Notes: generated by a model not told the origin, from the letters alone. A stretch of 64,000 bases of DNA from Delftia acidovorans (GCA_031286585.1 JAITUC010000023.1:54227-118226); one strand, 5' to 3'. Counted from the stretch's first letter, positions 42,191-51,190 are shown. A program made the numbers and translations.

Positions 42191-43195
42191 TCAAACCATC
42201 TGGGGAGCTTCGTCAGCGCACGATGGTTCGTGCTTCCAAGCATTGAAGCGTGCCTGCTGGCTCCTTTCAAAGTTCAGAGGTGAGAGGTAACCCAGACCGC
42301 TGTGACGGCGCCTGGGGTTGTACCAACCTTCAATCCACGTGAAGACAGCCATGCGAGCCTGCGCCTTTGACTCAAAGCTGTGACGCTCGATGAGTTCGGC
42401 CTCCAGGCTGGCAAAGAAGCTCTCAGCCATCGCGTTGTCATAGGCATCTCCCACAGCACCCATCGAGGGGCGAACACCCATCTGACGGCAGCGCTCACCG
42501 AAGGCCAGGCTGGTGTATTGGCTGCCCTGGTCACTATGGTGGATGACGTCTTGCGGCTTGCGCTGGGCCAACGCCATGTGCAGCGCCGATAGCACCAGGT
42601 CGGTCGTCATTCTCTCGTCCATGAACCAACCCACCACAGGCCGGCTCCACACGTCGATGACCGCGGCCCAGTACAAGAACCGCGTCCAGGTGGGTACATA
42701 GGTCATGTCGGCCACCCAGAGTTGATTGGCGTCGCTGGCCTTGAACTGGCACTTGACCAGGTCGTTGGCGGGCGAGTCGCGTTTGTCTCGGCGCGTCGTA
42801 ACCATGAAGCCACGGCGGCGGCTGATGCCCTGGATACGGGCCAGACGCATGAGGCGCGCAACACGCTGTCGGCTGATGGAGACGCCTTGCTCGATGAGCT
42901 TGGTCCTCACGTGCGGCATGCCGTAGGACTCGTATGAGTCCTTGTGAATCTGGCGTATTCGTTCCGTCATCACCGCGTTGACGATGCTGCGCTGTGAGGG
43001 CCTGCACTTTCGCCAAGCGCAGAAGCCGCTGGCGGATACGCCAAGAACACGGCACATGGTACGCACGGGGAGTCGGCCTGGTTTGCCATCACGAGTCCGA
43101 AGACTTCCGCTGCGACCGGCAAACCAGGCCGTAGCCTTTGCCAGGATGGCGCGCTCCTGCTGAACTTGACGCAATTGACGGCGCAGCTGCACCAA
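42191..43195 (-). CDS. IS3-family transposase, orfB (DDE integrase)
   Basis: 334 codons from a GTG in the reading frame. The rve/integrase core is intact: WVADMTYVPT (first Asp), IHHSDQGSQYTS (second Asp) and YDNAMAESFFASLEAELI (Glu), with the IS150/IS3-type HTH_21 part (SYESYGMPHVRTKL) before it and the end RRRHSGLGYLSPLNFE. Its first 45 residues (QLRRQLRQVQQERAILAKA, AWFAGRSG) are what normally forms the tail of orfA, here read in the same frame as orfB. Without a functional orfA DNA-binding domain it is unlikely to transpose the element. Confidence 0.88.
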   Translation of the reverse strand: MVQLRRQLRQVQQERAILAKATAWFAGRSGSLRTRDGKPGRLPVRTMCRVLGVSASGFCAWRKCRPSQRSIVNAVMTERIRQIHKDSYESYGMPHVRTKLIEQGVSISRQRVARLMRLARIQGISRRRGFMVTTRRDKRDSPANDLVKCQFKASDANQLWVADMTYVPTWTRFLYWAAVIDVWSRPVVGWFMDERMTTDLVLSALHMALAQRKPQDVIHHSDQGSQYTSLAFGERCRQMGVRPSMGAVGDAYDNAMAESFFASLEAELIERHSFESKAQARMAVFTWIEGWYNPRRRHSGLGYLSPLNFERSQQARFNAWKHEPSCADEAPQMV

Positions 43196-43379
43196 CTCCT
43201 CGCGCTCGACTCAGGTCACGCTTTCCTTGCCGGGCAGCGGCTTGACCGACACAGTTGGTGATGGACTGCGCGATGACGTTGAATTCGCGTGAGAGTTCGG
43301 CGGGCGTGCGTCCGGCACGTACCAACTCGACCATCTGCGGCCTGAACTGCGCCGGATACGGCAGCCTGACTTTGGACAT
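43196..43379 (-). pseudogene. IS3-family orfA, broken
   Basis: Begins MSKVRLPYPAQFRPQMVELV and runs through the HTH (ELSREFNVIAQSITN), then loses frame near 43250 through a small deletion. The right frame resumes with KPLPGKESVT but meets TGA at about 43209 before EREELVQLRRQL. Thus both a frameshift and a stop separate the DNA-binding part from the catalytic part. Confidence 0.8.
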
Positions 43380-43409
43380 TTGTGGCTCCTTGAATACAAA
43401 GAATGATGT

Positions 43410-43433
43410 GTCCACACAACCGGGTCAACTCCA
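43410..43433 (-). repeat. right terminal inverted repeat of the IS
   Basis: TGTCCACACAACCGGGTCAA onward to CTCCA; reverse complement of the left end with about four mismatches. Confidence 0.85.
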
Positions 43434-43667
43434 AATCCAGATACGTTCTTGAACCAAGGCGACAGTGGTGCAATTCGTATTGACTGTCCAAGACCATTGA
43501 TACAACCAATTGCTTTGCGTCAACCACAGAAGATCAGTTGGATGTCATGGATTACCCGAATAACAAAGCCGATTCTGATGAAAATACGGGAATCAGGCGC
43601 ATAGATATCGCCAGATGCGAAGCGGATGTAAGATGCCGTGACCACCGCTCGATAACGTTGCACTATC

Positions 43668-45044
43668 TTGAGAGAAACAACAACCACCCATAGAGAATGC
43701 AAAGGTTTCCTTCTGATATTCTCATTGATATCTCTTATCTATGGAATTTGGATATATGGCAATTGGCCAGGAAACTTGGGCAATGACAGCATGGCCGCCT
43801 TGATGGAGGCAACAGATAAAACAGGAAATATATCGGTTGGAAAAACAGCGATATGGATAGGCTTTATCAAGCTGTCATTGGCACTAAACAGCAGTATTGG
43901 CACGATCACAACAATGCAGATGTTGGTTTCTGCATTCGTTTTTTCCAGAATAATTCATTATATTTACAATAACTATGGAATACTGCAATCTGCCATATTT
44001 TCTACCTTCTTTGTTATAACACCTCATATACTGAACTTTTCCGGGATGCTCTACCCGGACGGACTATTTGCCATTTGCGGAATTGGATTTATATTCGAAA
44101 TATGGATATGTCTGAGGCGTTCAAAAGTCACATTCTTCTCCGCTTTCGTTATTTTTCTATGCATGCCATTCGCCATCTTCGCAAGGTCGAATGGATTAGT
44201 GCTATTGATACCTTTGATATATCTTTTATTCAAAACAGATCGATTCGGCCGCATCATTATCGCCACGATCGGCATTTTCTGGACCTTGACATCCACATTC
44301 CTGACTCTGCATCAAGCTGGAAAACCACAAGAGGCAACTTATCCATTGGTTATTTTCGAGACAGCCAACTTTGTTCAACCACGCCCGTTTTCCGTGGCCT
44401 TCGGCCTGCCCGCTTACAATGTCTCCAAGACCACCGTCGAAGTACTTGAAAAATACGGCGGCATTCAGAAATTCAACGATTGGTACGATCGAGACTACTG
44501 GGATTCTCTTGTACACCCACCGAACTCACCGAACGTTCTTACAATAGCCCTAGAGGACAAAGAGATCCTGATCAAGGAGTTTTTTAGATACAATCTCTGG
44601 CACAACATTCCCGCATTCCTGTCAAGTCGGGTCAATGTCTTCATGGTTTCCGCCTTGGCTGATGGCCACTTCCCCACAGCAGAAACAAAGAGCTATGTTC
44701 TGAAGAATTTCCAAGATTATTATTCTGAGCTGTCGCCTCCTCCATTTCTTATCGAATGGATCACCCTCCTCAATTCCATTTCTTGGAAATACAGGTTTAT
44801 TCTCTGGTCACCTTTTTTCGGCATAACCATGCTGGCTGTTGCCACCATGATGGCTTGGAAACGATTGAAGGCCGATCATCTGATTATCCATGCTTCTCTA
44901 ATTTTGCAGTTGTTCGCGATTTTCCTCTTCTCCAGCGCCGGGGAGTACAGATATCTATTGACCTACTTCCTGCTCCCGATAGCTCTTTACCCGATGATCT
45001 GCGATTTACGCCGCAGCGCCCCTGCGACAACGAAGATGGCTTGA
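43668..45044 (+). CDS. multi-pass membrane protein, possible GT-C glycosyltransferase; AT-rich
   Basis: 458 codons if the TTG at 43668 is used; no ATG and no ribosome site precede the first membrane span, and a stop lies five codons upstream, so the true start may have been lost. About ten membrane spans are visible (GFLLIFSLISLIYGIWIYG, MLVSAFVFSRIIHYIY, FVITPHILNFSGMLY, FGRIIIATIGIFWTLTS, ILWSPFFGITMLAVATMMA). An acidic PGNLGNDSMAAL loop after span 1 and a late GEYRYLLTYFLLPIALYP resemble GT-C membrane glycosyltransferases or O-antigen modifying proteins; this is inference only. Base and codon use (TTT, ATA, AAT rich) differ sharply from all neighbours, a sign of recent transfer. Confidence 0.65.
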   Translation: MRETTTTHRECKGFLLIFSLISLIYGIWIYGNWPGNLGNDSMAALMEATDKTGNISVGKTAIWIGFIKLSLALNSSIGTITTMQMLVSAFVFSRIIHYIYNNYGILQSAIFSTFFVITPHILNFSGMLYPDGLFAICGIGFIFEIWICLRRSKVTFFSAFVIFLCMPFAIFARSNGLVLLIPLIYLLFKTDRFGRIIIATIGIFWTLTSTFLTLHQAGKPQEATYPLVIFETANFVQPRPFSVAFGLPAYNVSKTTVEVLEKYGGIQKFNDWYDRDYWDSLVHPPNSPNVLTIALEDKEILIKEFFRYNLWHNIPAFLSSRVNVFMVSALADGHFPTAETKSYVLKNFQDYYSELSPPPFLIEWITLLNSISWKYRFILWSPFFGITMLAVATMMAWKRLKADHLIIHASLILQLFAIFLFSSAGEYRYLLTYFLLPIALYPMICDLRRSAPATTKMA

Positions 45045-45388
45045 TCAGAGGCACTCGCCTTTCCACGCACCAGTCCACATCGACATCACACGCGGACTGC
45101 CCGCGGCATCTCTGCAGTTCAACCGGACCAGAGAAGCTTCTCACAGGCGCAAGATTGCTCGACCGGCAGCCTTCGACATATCGTGGCTGAGCCCGCTGCG
45201 TCCTCAAGATAGACACGCTGCGGCCATCCGTGCGGGGCTCGCCATAGAGCTTTTCTCAAGCTTGGGTGGGCATACTGACGGTATCTGCCTTCCGCCGAGC
45301 CTGAGGTCGTTCTCCTCCCTCTCAATACTTCTCAGGCACGCTCCCGGGGCATCAGCTTTTCCAACCCAGACCCGCGCAGGCCTGCCTG
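45045..45388. other. 344-base gap without a recognisable gene
   Basis: GC content climbs back to the chromosomal level across this stretch. Short frames on both strands have no ribosome site and no domain I recognise. No terminator, inverted repeat pair or copy of the tRNA-Thr end was found. It may contain remains of the right junction of the AT-rich segment. Confidence 0.4.
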
Positions 45389-46618
45389 TCAGCCCCTGCC
45401 ATCACACCCGGCGTATTCGGCGCGCCACACCGCAAGAGCCGACAGCGCGGCACTGCCACCCGCCAGCAGGATGGACAGCGTGTAGCCACCCCAGATATCG
45501 AACAGCCAGCCCGCCAGGCTGCCCCCGGCCATGGCCGAGATACCGACCGCCACATACAGCGCCCCCAGAATGGCGCCCAGATTCCGCGTGCCGAACCAGG
45601 TCGCGGCCACGGCGGGATACAGCGCGATGCAGCCGCCGTTGGCCGCACCGAACACCAGCGCGAAACCGGCCAGGGCCACGAAGCCCCGCGCCATGGACCA
45701 CAGCCCGTACAGCACGGCCAGGGACACGGTGAGCACCAGCAGAAAGCGCAGCGCCCCCATCCTGTCGCCCAGCCGGCCCAGCGCGAGACGCCCCAGCACA
45801 TTTCCCACGCCGATCAACCCGATCAGCCCATTGGCCTGCGCGGCAGACAACCCCTGCTGGCGTGCCAGCGGGTTGATGTGGATGAGGGCCAGGAACAGGC
45901 CGATGGAGCCCAGAAAGATGGCCGCGAAATACCACCAGAAACGAGCCTGCCGCGCCGCCTGGGCCAGGTCCATGCCCTGGGCGGACTGTCTGGCAGCAGG
46001 GACACCCGAGGGAGGCACGCCATCGGGATGCAGCCCCAGCTCCTCAGGGCGGCCGCGCAGGACAGCTGCCGCAGCCAGGCCGGCCAGTGCGATGGCTGCG
46101 GCATAGACCTGCATGGTCAGTTGCCAGGACAGGTGCTCCATGAGTGTGCCCGCCACCACGGGGCCGAGCAGGGTTCCCAGCCCGGTGCCCGCCAGCGCGA
46201 TGCCGGAGGCCGAACTGCGCCGCAGCACGAACCAGCGCGCAATGGTGGAGACGGCGGGCACATACACCAGGCCCACGCCCAGGCCGACCAGAATGCAGAA
46301 CGCGCCCAGGAACAGCGCCAGCGATGACGACAGCAGGCTGCTGGCCACAAAGCCCAGCGCCAGCAGCACGATGCCGGCAGAGGTGACGGTGCGCACCGAT
46401 GTCCTGTCGCTCCAGGCGCCCGAGAACACGCCCACGCCATAGTAGATCAGGGCCGTCAGGGAAAAGATGGAAGCCGTGGAAAAGCTGCTGGCGCCGAACT
46501 GGGCCTGGATGCTGGCGAAAAACGCCCCGAACGAATAGGCCGCGCCAAAGATCAGCGCCAGCAGCACGTGGACGGCCCCCACGATGTACCAGCCCCGGAA
46601 CAGTCTGCCTTGCCTCAT
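45389..46618 (-). CDS. MFS transporter, monocarboxylate / oxalate-formate type
   Basis: 409 residues with 12 spans and a central loop (about 200-215). The N-terminal half starts GWYIVGAVHVLLALIFGAAYSFGAF and has SAGIVLLALGFVASSLL, GVGLVYVPAVSTIARWFVLRRSSASGIALAGTGLG; the WF..RR.SASGIA..G block is typical of the monocarboxylate-porter subfamily. The ATG at 46618 is preferred to that at 46624 because GAGGAG stands 6 bases before it. It diverges from the IclR gene across a gap with a palindromic operator, so that regulator probably controls it. It should import an organic acid related to the catabolic operon nearby. Confidence 0.9.
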   Translation of the reverse strand: MRQGRLFRGWYIVGAVHVLLALIFGAAYSFGAFFASIQAQFGASSFSTASIFSLTALIYYGVGVFSGAWSDRTSVRTVTSAGIVLLALGFVASSLLSSSLALFLGAFCILVGLGVGLVYVPAVSTIARWFVLRRSSASGIALAGTGLGTLLGPVVAGTLMEHLSWQLTMQVYAAAIALAGLAAAAVLRGRPEELGLHPDGVPPSGVPAARQSAQGMDLAQAARQARFWWYFAAIFLGSIGLFLALIHINPLARQQGLSAAQANGLIGLIGVGNVLGRLALGRLGDRMGALRFLLVLTVSLAVLYGLWSMARGFVALAGFALVFGAANGGCIALYPAVAATWFGTRNLGAILGALYVAVGISAMAGGSLAGWLFDIWGGYTLSILLAGGSAALSALAVWRAEYAGCDGRG

Positions 46619-46650
46619 TTGCATCTCCTCGGTGTGGCATCACTTTAGTT

Positions 46651-46668
46651 GTCTATACATGCTTAGAC
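46651..46668. promoter_or_regulatory. palindromic operator between MFS gene and IclR gene
   Basis: GTCTA-N8-TAGAC inside TTGTCTATACATGCTTAGAC, 33 bases upstream of the transporter start. It may also contain the -35 (TTGTCT) of a plus-strand promoter. Confidence 0.5.
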
Positions 46669-46808
46669 ATTAGGTATCAACCCCAGGACTACAGGACAAA
46701 GAGCGGAGTTGGCCAGGATGGCGTACCTGCAAGGCCTGCAGCGTTCCAAAGCCGGCATACGATCGGTCTTCCGTACCTTGTGCAAACATCCCGTTTTTTT
46801 GACACCCC

Positions 46809-47531
46809 ATGTCCACCATTGCCCCCGCCGAAGCCACCGAGAAAAACGACGGCGTCGCGGCCGTAGATCGCGCGCTGCACATTGCAACGGCCCTGGCCCA
46901 TGCCAACCGGGGGCTGACGCTGACGGAGCTGTCGCACCTCACGCAGATGTACAAGAGCACGCTGCTGCGCCTTCTGGCCTCGCTGGAGCGCGCGGGCCTG
47001 GTCATGCACCGGGCGGACAAAAAGTACGCCCTGGGACCGCTGGCCTTTGTGTTGGGCCGCTCCTTCGAGCAGACGCATGGCCTGCAGGGCGCCATCGAGC
47101 CCGTGCTGCAGTGGCTGGTGGACCAGGGAACGGAAAGCCCGTCCTTCCACGTGCGCCACGACCAGCAGCACCGGCTTTGCGTGATGCGCCTGGACTCCCA
47201 CCACTCCACGCTGGACCGCGTACGCGTGGGGGATCTGCTGCCGCTGGCGCGCGGTGCGGCGGGCAAGGTCATCACCACGCTGGAGGCGGGCCTGCCGGCG
47301 TCCCCCACGCAGGCCGATCTGATCTTCACCTCGTTCGGCGAACGCGATCCGCTGTGTGGTGCGATTGCGGCGCCGGTGTTCGGGCCGTCGGCCTCGCTGC
47401 TGGGCGCGATCTCGGTGTCGGGGCCGCTGGAGCGCTTTTCCGAGCTGGCGGTTGAAGGCATGAAATCCCTGGTGATGAGCGCTGCCCGGCGCGCCACCGA
47501 AAGCCTGGGCGGGAACTGGCCGCTGGCCTGA
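46809..47531 (+). CDS. IclR-family transcriptional regulator
   Basis: 240 residues. N-terminal winged helix (about residues 15-70: VAAVDRALHIATALAHANRGLTLTEL, YKSTLLRLLASLERAGLV) and a C-terminal effector domain (about 85-235) with VRVGDLLPLARGAAGKV and AIAAPVFGPSASLLGAISVSGP. IclR proteins bind small acids or aromatics and act as repressors or activators of neighbouring catabolic genes. It stands between the divergent MFS gene and the aldehyde dehydrogenase operon, whose promoter carries two similar palindromes. Confidence 0.94.
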   Translation: MSTIAPAEATEKNDGVAAVDRALHIATALAHANRGLTLTELSHLTQMYKSTLLRLLASLERAGLVMHRADKKYALGPLAFVLGRSFEQTHGLQGAIEPVLQWLVDQGTESPSFHVRHDQQHRLCVMRLDSHHSTLDRVRVGDLLPLARGAAGKVITTLEAGLPASPTQADLIFTSFGERDPLCGAIAAPVFGPSASLLGAISVSGPLERFSELAVEGMKSLVMSAARRATESLGGNWPLA

Positions 47532-47670
47532 CGACCACGGCTTTTTCTGCGCACGCGGCGCAGCATCTCCCCTCCTCCTCTTCCCGTCTTTCCTGCGCAC
47601 CCGGCCTGGCGCCCGGTGCGCTGCCCGTGCTTGCCTGCTTCCTCCATCGCCAGGAATAGTCTTAAAAAAA

Positions 47671-47686
47671 CAGAACAAAAGTTCTG
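47671..47686. promoter_or_regulatory. operator palindrome 1 of the catabolic operon
   Basis: CAGAAC-AAAA-GTTCTG, perfect 6-base arms, about 90 bases before the aldehyde dehydrogenase start. Shares ACAGAAC-N4-GTT with the second site at 47738. Confidence 0.6.
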
Positions 47687-47737
47687 ACAGTGAAAACACC
47701 AATACTGATTTTTGCGACATCCACCCTAGAATTCGCA

Positions 47738-47756
47738 AAAACAGAACCATTGTTTT
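47738..47756. promoter_or_regulatory. operator palindrome 2 of the catabolic operon
   Basis: AAAACA-GAACCAT-TGTTTT, perfect outer arms; its core ACAGAAC-CATT-GTTTT repeats site 1. It ends 16 bases before the start codon. Two copies 67 bases apart suggest cooperative binding by one regulator, most simply the IclR protein. Confidence 0.55.
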
Positions 47757-47772
47757 CTCTGAAAGAACTTTC

Positions 47773-49224
47773 ATGACACATCCCCACCCTTTGCTCATCG
47801 CCGGGCAGGACCGCGGCGGCGAGCAAGGCATCGCCGCGCTGCTTTCGGTCAACCCGGCCACGGGCACCCCCAACCACGAGGTGGCCGCGGCCGGCGCGGC
47901 GCTGGTTGACGAAGCCGTTTGCAATGCTGCCCAGGCCGTGCGCCAGCGCAGCTGGGCGCAGATGCTGCCCATGCACCGGGCGCGCATCCTGCATGGCATG
48001 GCCGAGCGCATGGAGCGCGACAGCGAGCGGCTGGCACGGCTGCAGATGCAGGAAAACGGCAAGGTCTGGAGCGAGTGCGTCAAGCAGGTGCACAGCGCCG
48101 CCGCCACCTTCCGCTACTACGGCGCGGTCTGCGAGACCACGGGCGCCGAGGTCACGCCGCCGCGCGGCAGCTACCTGTCGATGACGGCCTACGAGCCCTA
48201 CGGCGTGGTGGCCGCCATCACCCCCTGGAACTCGCCGCTGACCATGGAGGCCCAGAAGATTGCCCCGGCCCTGGCGGCAGGCAATGCCGTGGTGCTCAAG
48301 CCTTCCGAGGTCACGCCGTCCACGGGCCTGGCCGTGGGCCGCATTGCGCTGGAGGCCGGCCTGCCGCCGGGCCTGCTCAATGTGCTGCCCGGCACGGGCG
48401 CCCAGGCCGGCGCCGCCCTGGTCGCCCATCCGCTGGTGCGCATGGTGTCGTTCACGGGCGGCACGGAAAGCGGCCGGCGCATCGCCGAAGTGGCGGCGCG
48501 CAAGCTCATGCCCGTGGCGCTGGAGCTGGGCGGCAAGTCGCCCCACATCGTGTTTGCCGATGCGGATCTGGACGCTGCCGTGGCGGCCGTGGCCGACGGC
48601 ATCTTCGAAGGCAGCGGCCAGTCCTGCGTGGCGGGCTCACGGCTGTTCGTGCAGCGCTCCGTGCTGGATCAGGTGGTGGGCCGCCTGCTGGCGCGTGCCC
48701 GCGCACTGCGGGTGGACCTGCCTGATGCACCCGGCGCCCAAATGGGGCCGCTGGCCAGCTTCGCCCAGCGCGACCGGGTGGAGCGCATGGTGGAAGCGGC
48801 ACGCGCAGCGGGCGCCGAGATTCTTGCGGGCGGGGCACGGCCCGATGCAGCGCGGCTGGCCGCAGGCGCCTACTACCTGCCCACGGTGATCGGCGGCATT
48901 GCCAACAGCGCGCGCATCGCCCAGGAAGAAATCTTCGGCCCCGTGCTGTGCGTGCTGCCCTTCGATGACGAGGACGACCTGATCGCCCAGGCCAACGACA
49001 GCGCCTTCGGCCTGGCCTCAGGCGTATGGACGGCCGACTACCGGCGCGCCTGGCGCGTGGCGCGCGCGCTGGAGGCGGGCACGGTCTGGATCAACACCTA
49101 CAAGCAGCTGTCCGTGGCCACGCCCTTCGGCGGCTTCAAGGACAGCGGCCTGGGCCGCGAAAAAGGCGTGGGCGGCATGCGCCTGTACCAGCAGCCCAAG
49201 GGCATCTACTTCGCCATGGAATGA
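47773..49224 (+). CDS. NAD(P)-dependent aldehyde dehydrogenase
   Basis: 483 residues, a standard ALDH. Cofactor motifs ITPWNSPLTM and KPSEVTPSTGLAVG; VSFTGGTESGRRI; general base Glu in ALELGGKSPHIV; catalytic Cys in EGSGQSCVAGSRLFV; EIFGPVLCVLPFD and FGGFKDSGLGREKG near the end. It oxidises an aldehyde, whose identity is not visible, to an acid. It is the first gene of the plus-strand catabolic operon; its stop overlaps or abuts the next gene. The promoter has two palindromes. Confidence 0.95.
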   Translation: MTHPHPLLIAGQDRGGEQGIAALLSVNPATGTPNHEVAAAGAALVDEAVCNAAQAVRQRSWAQMLPMHRARILHGMAERMERDSERLARLQMQENGKVWSECVKQVHSAAATFRYYGAVCETTGAEVTPPRGSYLSMTAYEPYGVVAAITPWNSPLTMEAQKIAPALAAGNAVVLKPSEVTPSTGLAVGRIALEAGLPPGLLNVLPGTGAQAGAALVAHPLVRMVSFTGGTESGRRIAEVAARKLMPVALELGGKSPHIVFADADLDAAVAAVADGIFEGSGQSCVAGSRLFVQRSVLDQVVGRLLARARALRVDLPDAPGAQMGPLASFAQRDRVERMVEAARAAGAEILAGGARPDAARLAAGAYYLPTVIGGIANSARIAQEEIFGPVLCVLPFDDEDDLIAQANDSAFGLASGVWTADYRRAWRVARALEAGTVWINTYKQLSVATPFGGFKDSGLGREKGVGGMRLYQQPKGIYFAME

Positions 49225-49238
49225 GCAAGGACAAGCAC

Positions 49239-50132
49239 ATGACCCCCGACGACAAGAACACCATCGGCTTCATCGGCCTGGGCGTGATGGGCGAACCCAT
49301 CTGCCGCAACCTGGCAAGGAAAAGCGGCGCCCCCGTGCTCGCCTTCGACCTGGACCCTGCGCCCCTGCAGCGCCTGGCCGCCGATGGCGTGCAGGCCGCA
49401 GCCAGCGCGGCCGAGGTGATGGCGCGTGCCGCCACCGTCTTCCTGTCCCTGCCCTCGGGCGAAGTCGTGGCCCGCCTGTGCCGCGAGCCGGGCGGGCTGC
49501 TGGAATCCGCCCGCGCAGGCCAGACCCTCGTGGACCTGAGCACCTCCCCCGTGGACACCACGCGCGCCCTGGCCACCGAATTCCAGGCACGCGGCGTCCA
49601 GTTTGCCGACGCGCCCGTGGCCCGCACGCGCGCCGCGGCCGAGGCCGGCACGCTGGCCGTGATGGTGGGCGCCGAGCCCGCCCTGTTCGAGGCCCTGCGC
49701 CCGCTGATCGCCACCTTCGCCTCGGACATCGCGCTGTGCGGCCCCGTGGGCTGCGGACAGGTACTCAAGATCCTCAACAACATGGTGCTGTTCGAGACCG
49801 TGGTGGCCTTCAGCGAGGCCAAGGCCATTGCCGAGAAGGCTGGCGTCGATCCCGCCGTGCTGTTCGAGACGCTGTCCAAGGGCTCGGCCGACAGCTTTGC
49901 GCTGCGCAACCACGGCATGAAGGCCGTGCTGCCCGGCGAGTTCCCCGAGCGCGCGTTCTCGGTGCGCTACGCGCGCAAGGACTTGACGTATGCCTTGCAG
50001 CTCGCCCGGGAGGCCGGCGTGGACGCACGCGGCGCCGCCGTGGTCGATGCCTGGTTCGCCCAGGCCCTGGACAGCGGCCTGGGCGAGCAATACCACCCGG
50101 TGATCAGCCGGCTGATCGCAGGCCGGCACTGA
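49239..50132 (+). CDS. 3-hydroxyisobutyrate-dehydrogenase-like NAD(P) oxidoreductase
   Basis: 297 residues from ATG at 49239 (AAGGA 8 bases upstream); ATG at 49221, overlapping the previous stop, is also possible. NAD-binding IGFIGLGVMGEPICRNLAR and LAFDLDP; VDLSTSPVDTTRAL; substrate motif APVARTRAAAEAGTLAVMVG; catalytic lysine in GCGQVLKILNNMVLFETVVAFSEA. The usual DAPVSGG is changed to DAPVARTRAAAE, so the substrate is probably not hydroxyisobutyrate but another beta-hydroxyacid. It may reduce or oxidise a hydroxy acid linked to the aldehyde dehydrogenase step. Confidence 0.92.
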   Translation: MTPDDKNTIGFIGLGVMGEPICRNLARKSGAPVLAFDLDPAPLQRLAADGVQAAASAAEVMARAATVFLSLPSGEVVARLCREPGGLLESARAGQTLVDLSTSPVDTTRALATEFQARGVQFADAPVARTRAAAEAGTLAVMVGAEPALFEALRPLIATFASDIALCGPVGCGQVLKILNNMVLFETVVAFSEAKAIAEKAGVDPAVLFETLSKGSADSFALRNHGMKAVLPGEFPERAFSVRYARKDLTYALQLAREAGVDARGAAVVDAWFAQALDSGLGEQYHPVISRLIAGRH

Positions 50133-50179
50133 CCGCAGGGCGGCAGCACGGAAAAGACAAGAACCCCAAGGAGACAGAC

Positions 50180-51190
50180 ATGCCATTCCCCACACGCCGC
50201 CGCGCACTGCGCCGCGGGCTGGCCGCCGCATTGGCGCCCGCACTGCACCCGGCCCTGGTCCACGCCCAGGATCGCGCACAGGACCGCATCGCCAGCTACC
50301 CCACGGACAACGTGCGCATGGTCGTGCCCTATGCGGCCGGCGGCGCCACCGACATCGTGGCCCGCGCCGTGGCCGAGAAGCTGCATGCGCGCTGGAGCAA
50401 ACCCGTGGTCATAGACAACCGCCCCGGCGCCGGCACCACGCTGGCCGCGGCCCAGGTGGCGCGCGGCCCGGGCGACGGGCATCTGCTGTACATGACCACC
50501 TCGGCCCACACCATCAGCTCCACCCTGTACAAGAAACTGGACTACGACCCGCTCAAGGATTTTGCGGCGCTGAGCCTGATCGCCAAGGTGCCGCTGGTGC
50601 TGGTGGTGCGCCCTGACCTGGGCGTCGGCGACCTGGCCGGCTTCATCCGCCATGCGCAGGCCCATCCGGACAAGGCCAACTTCGCCTCGCCGGGCAATGG
50701 CACGGCCCAGCACCTGGCCGGCGAAATGTTCAACACGGCCACGCGGTCGCGCCTGGTCCATGTGCCCTACAAGGGCGATGCCCCGGCCATCACCGACCTC
50801 ATGGGCGGCTCGGTGGACGCCATGTTCGCCACCCTCACCGTGGTGCTGCCGCATATCGCCTCGGGCCGGCTCAAGGCCATCGCCCTGGCCAACGGCCGCC
50901 GCGTGGAGAAGGTGCCCGCCATTCCCACCTTCGCCGAATCGGGCCTGGCCGGGTTCGAGGCCGCCACCTGGTTCGGCGTGCTCGCCCCCGCCTCGCTGGC
51001 GCCACCGCTGCGCGAACGCATCGCCCAGGACCTGCGCGCCGTGGTCGGCCAGCCCGAGCTGCGCGCGCGGCTGATCGACCTGGGCGGCGAAGTCGTGTCC
51101 AGCACGCCGGCTGAGTTCGATGCCTTCATGCAGGCGGAGACCCGCAAATGGCAGGACATCGTCAGGCAATCGGGCGCGGCCATCGGCTGA
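50180..51190 (+). CDS. Bug-family periplasmic binding protein (TctC-like)
   Basis: 336 residues. AAGGAGA precedes ATG by 5-6 bases. An arginine-rich twin-arginine-like signal (RRRALRRGLAAALAPAL) ends near VHAQ. Body motifs: VRMVVPYAAGGATDIVARAVAEKL, VVIDNRPGAGTTLAAAQVA, YDPLKDFAALSLIAKVPLVLVV, HVPYKGDAPAITDLMGG and ATWFGVLAPASL. Such proteins bind small carboxylates. No TctA/TctB membrane genes are present, the usual case for the large Bug family of Burkholderiales, so it may work with a distant transporter or as a sensor. Part of the catabolic operon. Confidence 0.94.
   Translation: MPFPTRRRALRRGLAAALAPALHPALVHAQDRAQDRIASYPTDNVRMVVPYAAGGATDIVARAVAEKLHARWSKPVVIDNRPGAGTTLAAAQVARGPGDGHLLYMTTSAHTISSTLYKKLDYDPLKDFAALSLIAKVPLVLVVRPDLGVGDLAGFIRHAQAHPDKANFASPGNGTAQHLAGEMFNTATRSRLVHVPYKGDAPAITDLMGGSVDAMFATLTVVLPHIASGRLKAIALANGRRVEKVPAIPTFAESGLAGFEAATWFGVLAPASLAPPLRERIAQDLRAVVGQPELRARLIDLGGEVVSSTPAEFDAFMQAETRKWQDIVRQSGAAIG

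Larger units (their letters stand above)
42150..43433 (-). mobile_element. IS3-family insertion sequence, decayed
   Basis: 1284 bases, starting TGGAGTTGACCCGG and ending CCGGGTCAACTCCA: terminal inverted repeats of about 24 bases, matching at about 20 positions, with the 5'-TG...CA-3' ends of the family. It carries a DDE transposase (orfB) on the minus strand and a broken orfA. No 3-4 base direct repeat flanks it (CAC on the left, AAT on the right), so either the target duplication has decayed or the element sits at a rearrangement joint. The DNA changes from GC-rich to AT-rich exactly at its right end. Confidence 0.88.

Noticed and set aside
42007..45388. tRNA-Thr as attachment site of a genomic island ending near 45.4 kb
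   Set aside because: No copy of the tRNA 3' end and no integrase were found in the interval.
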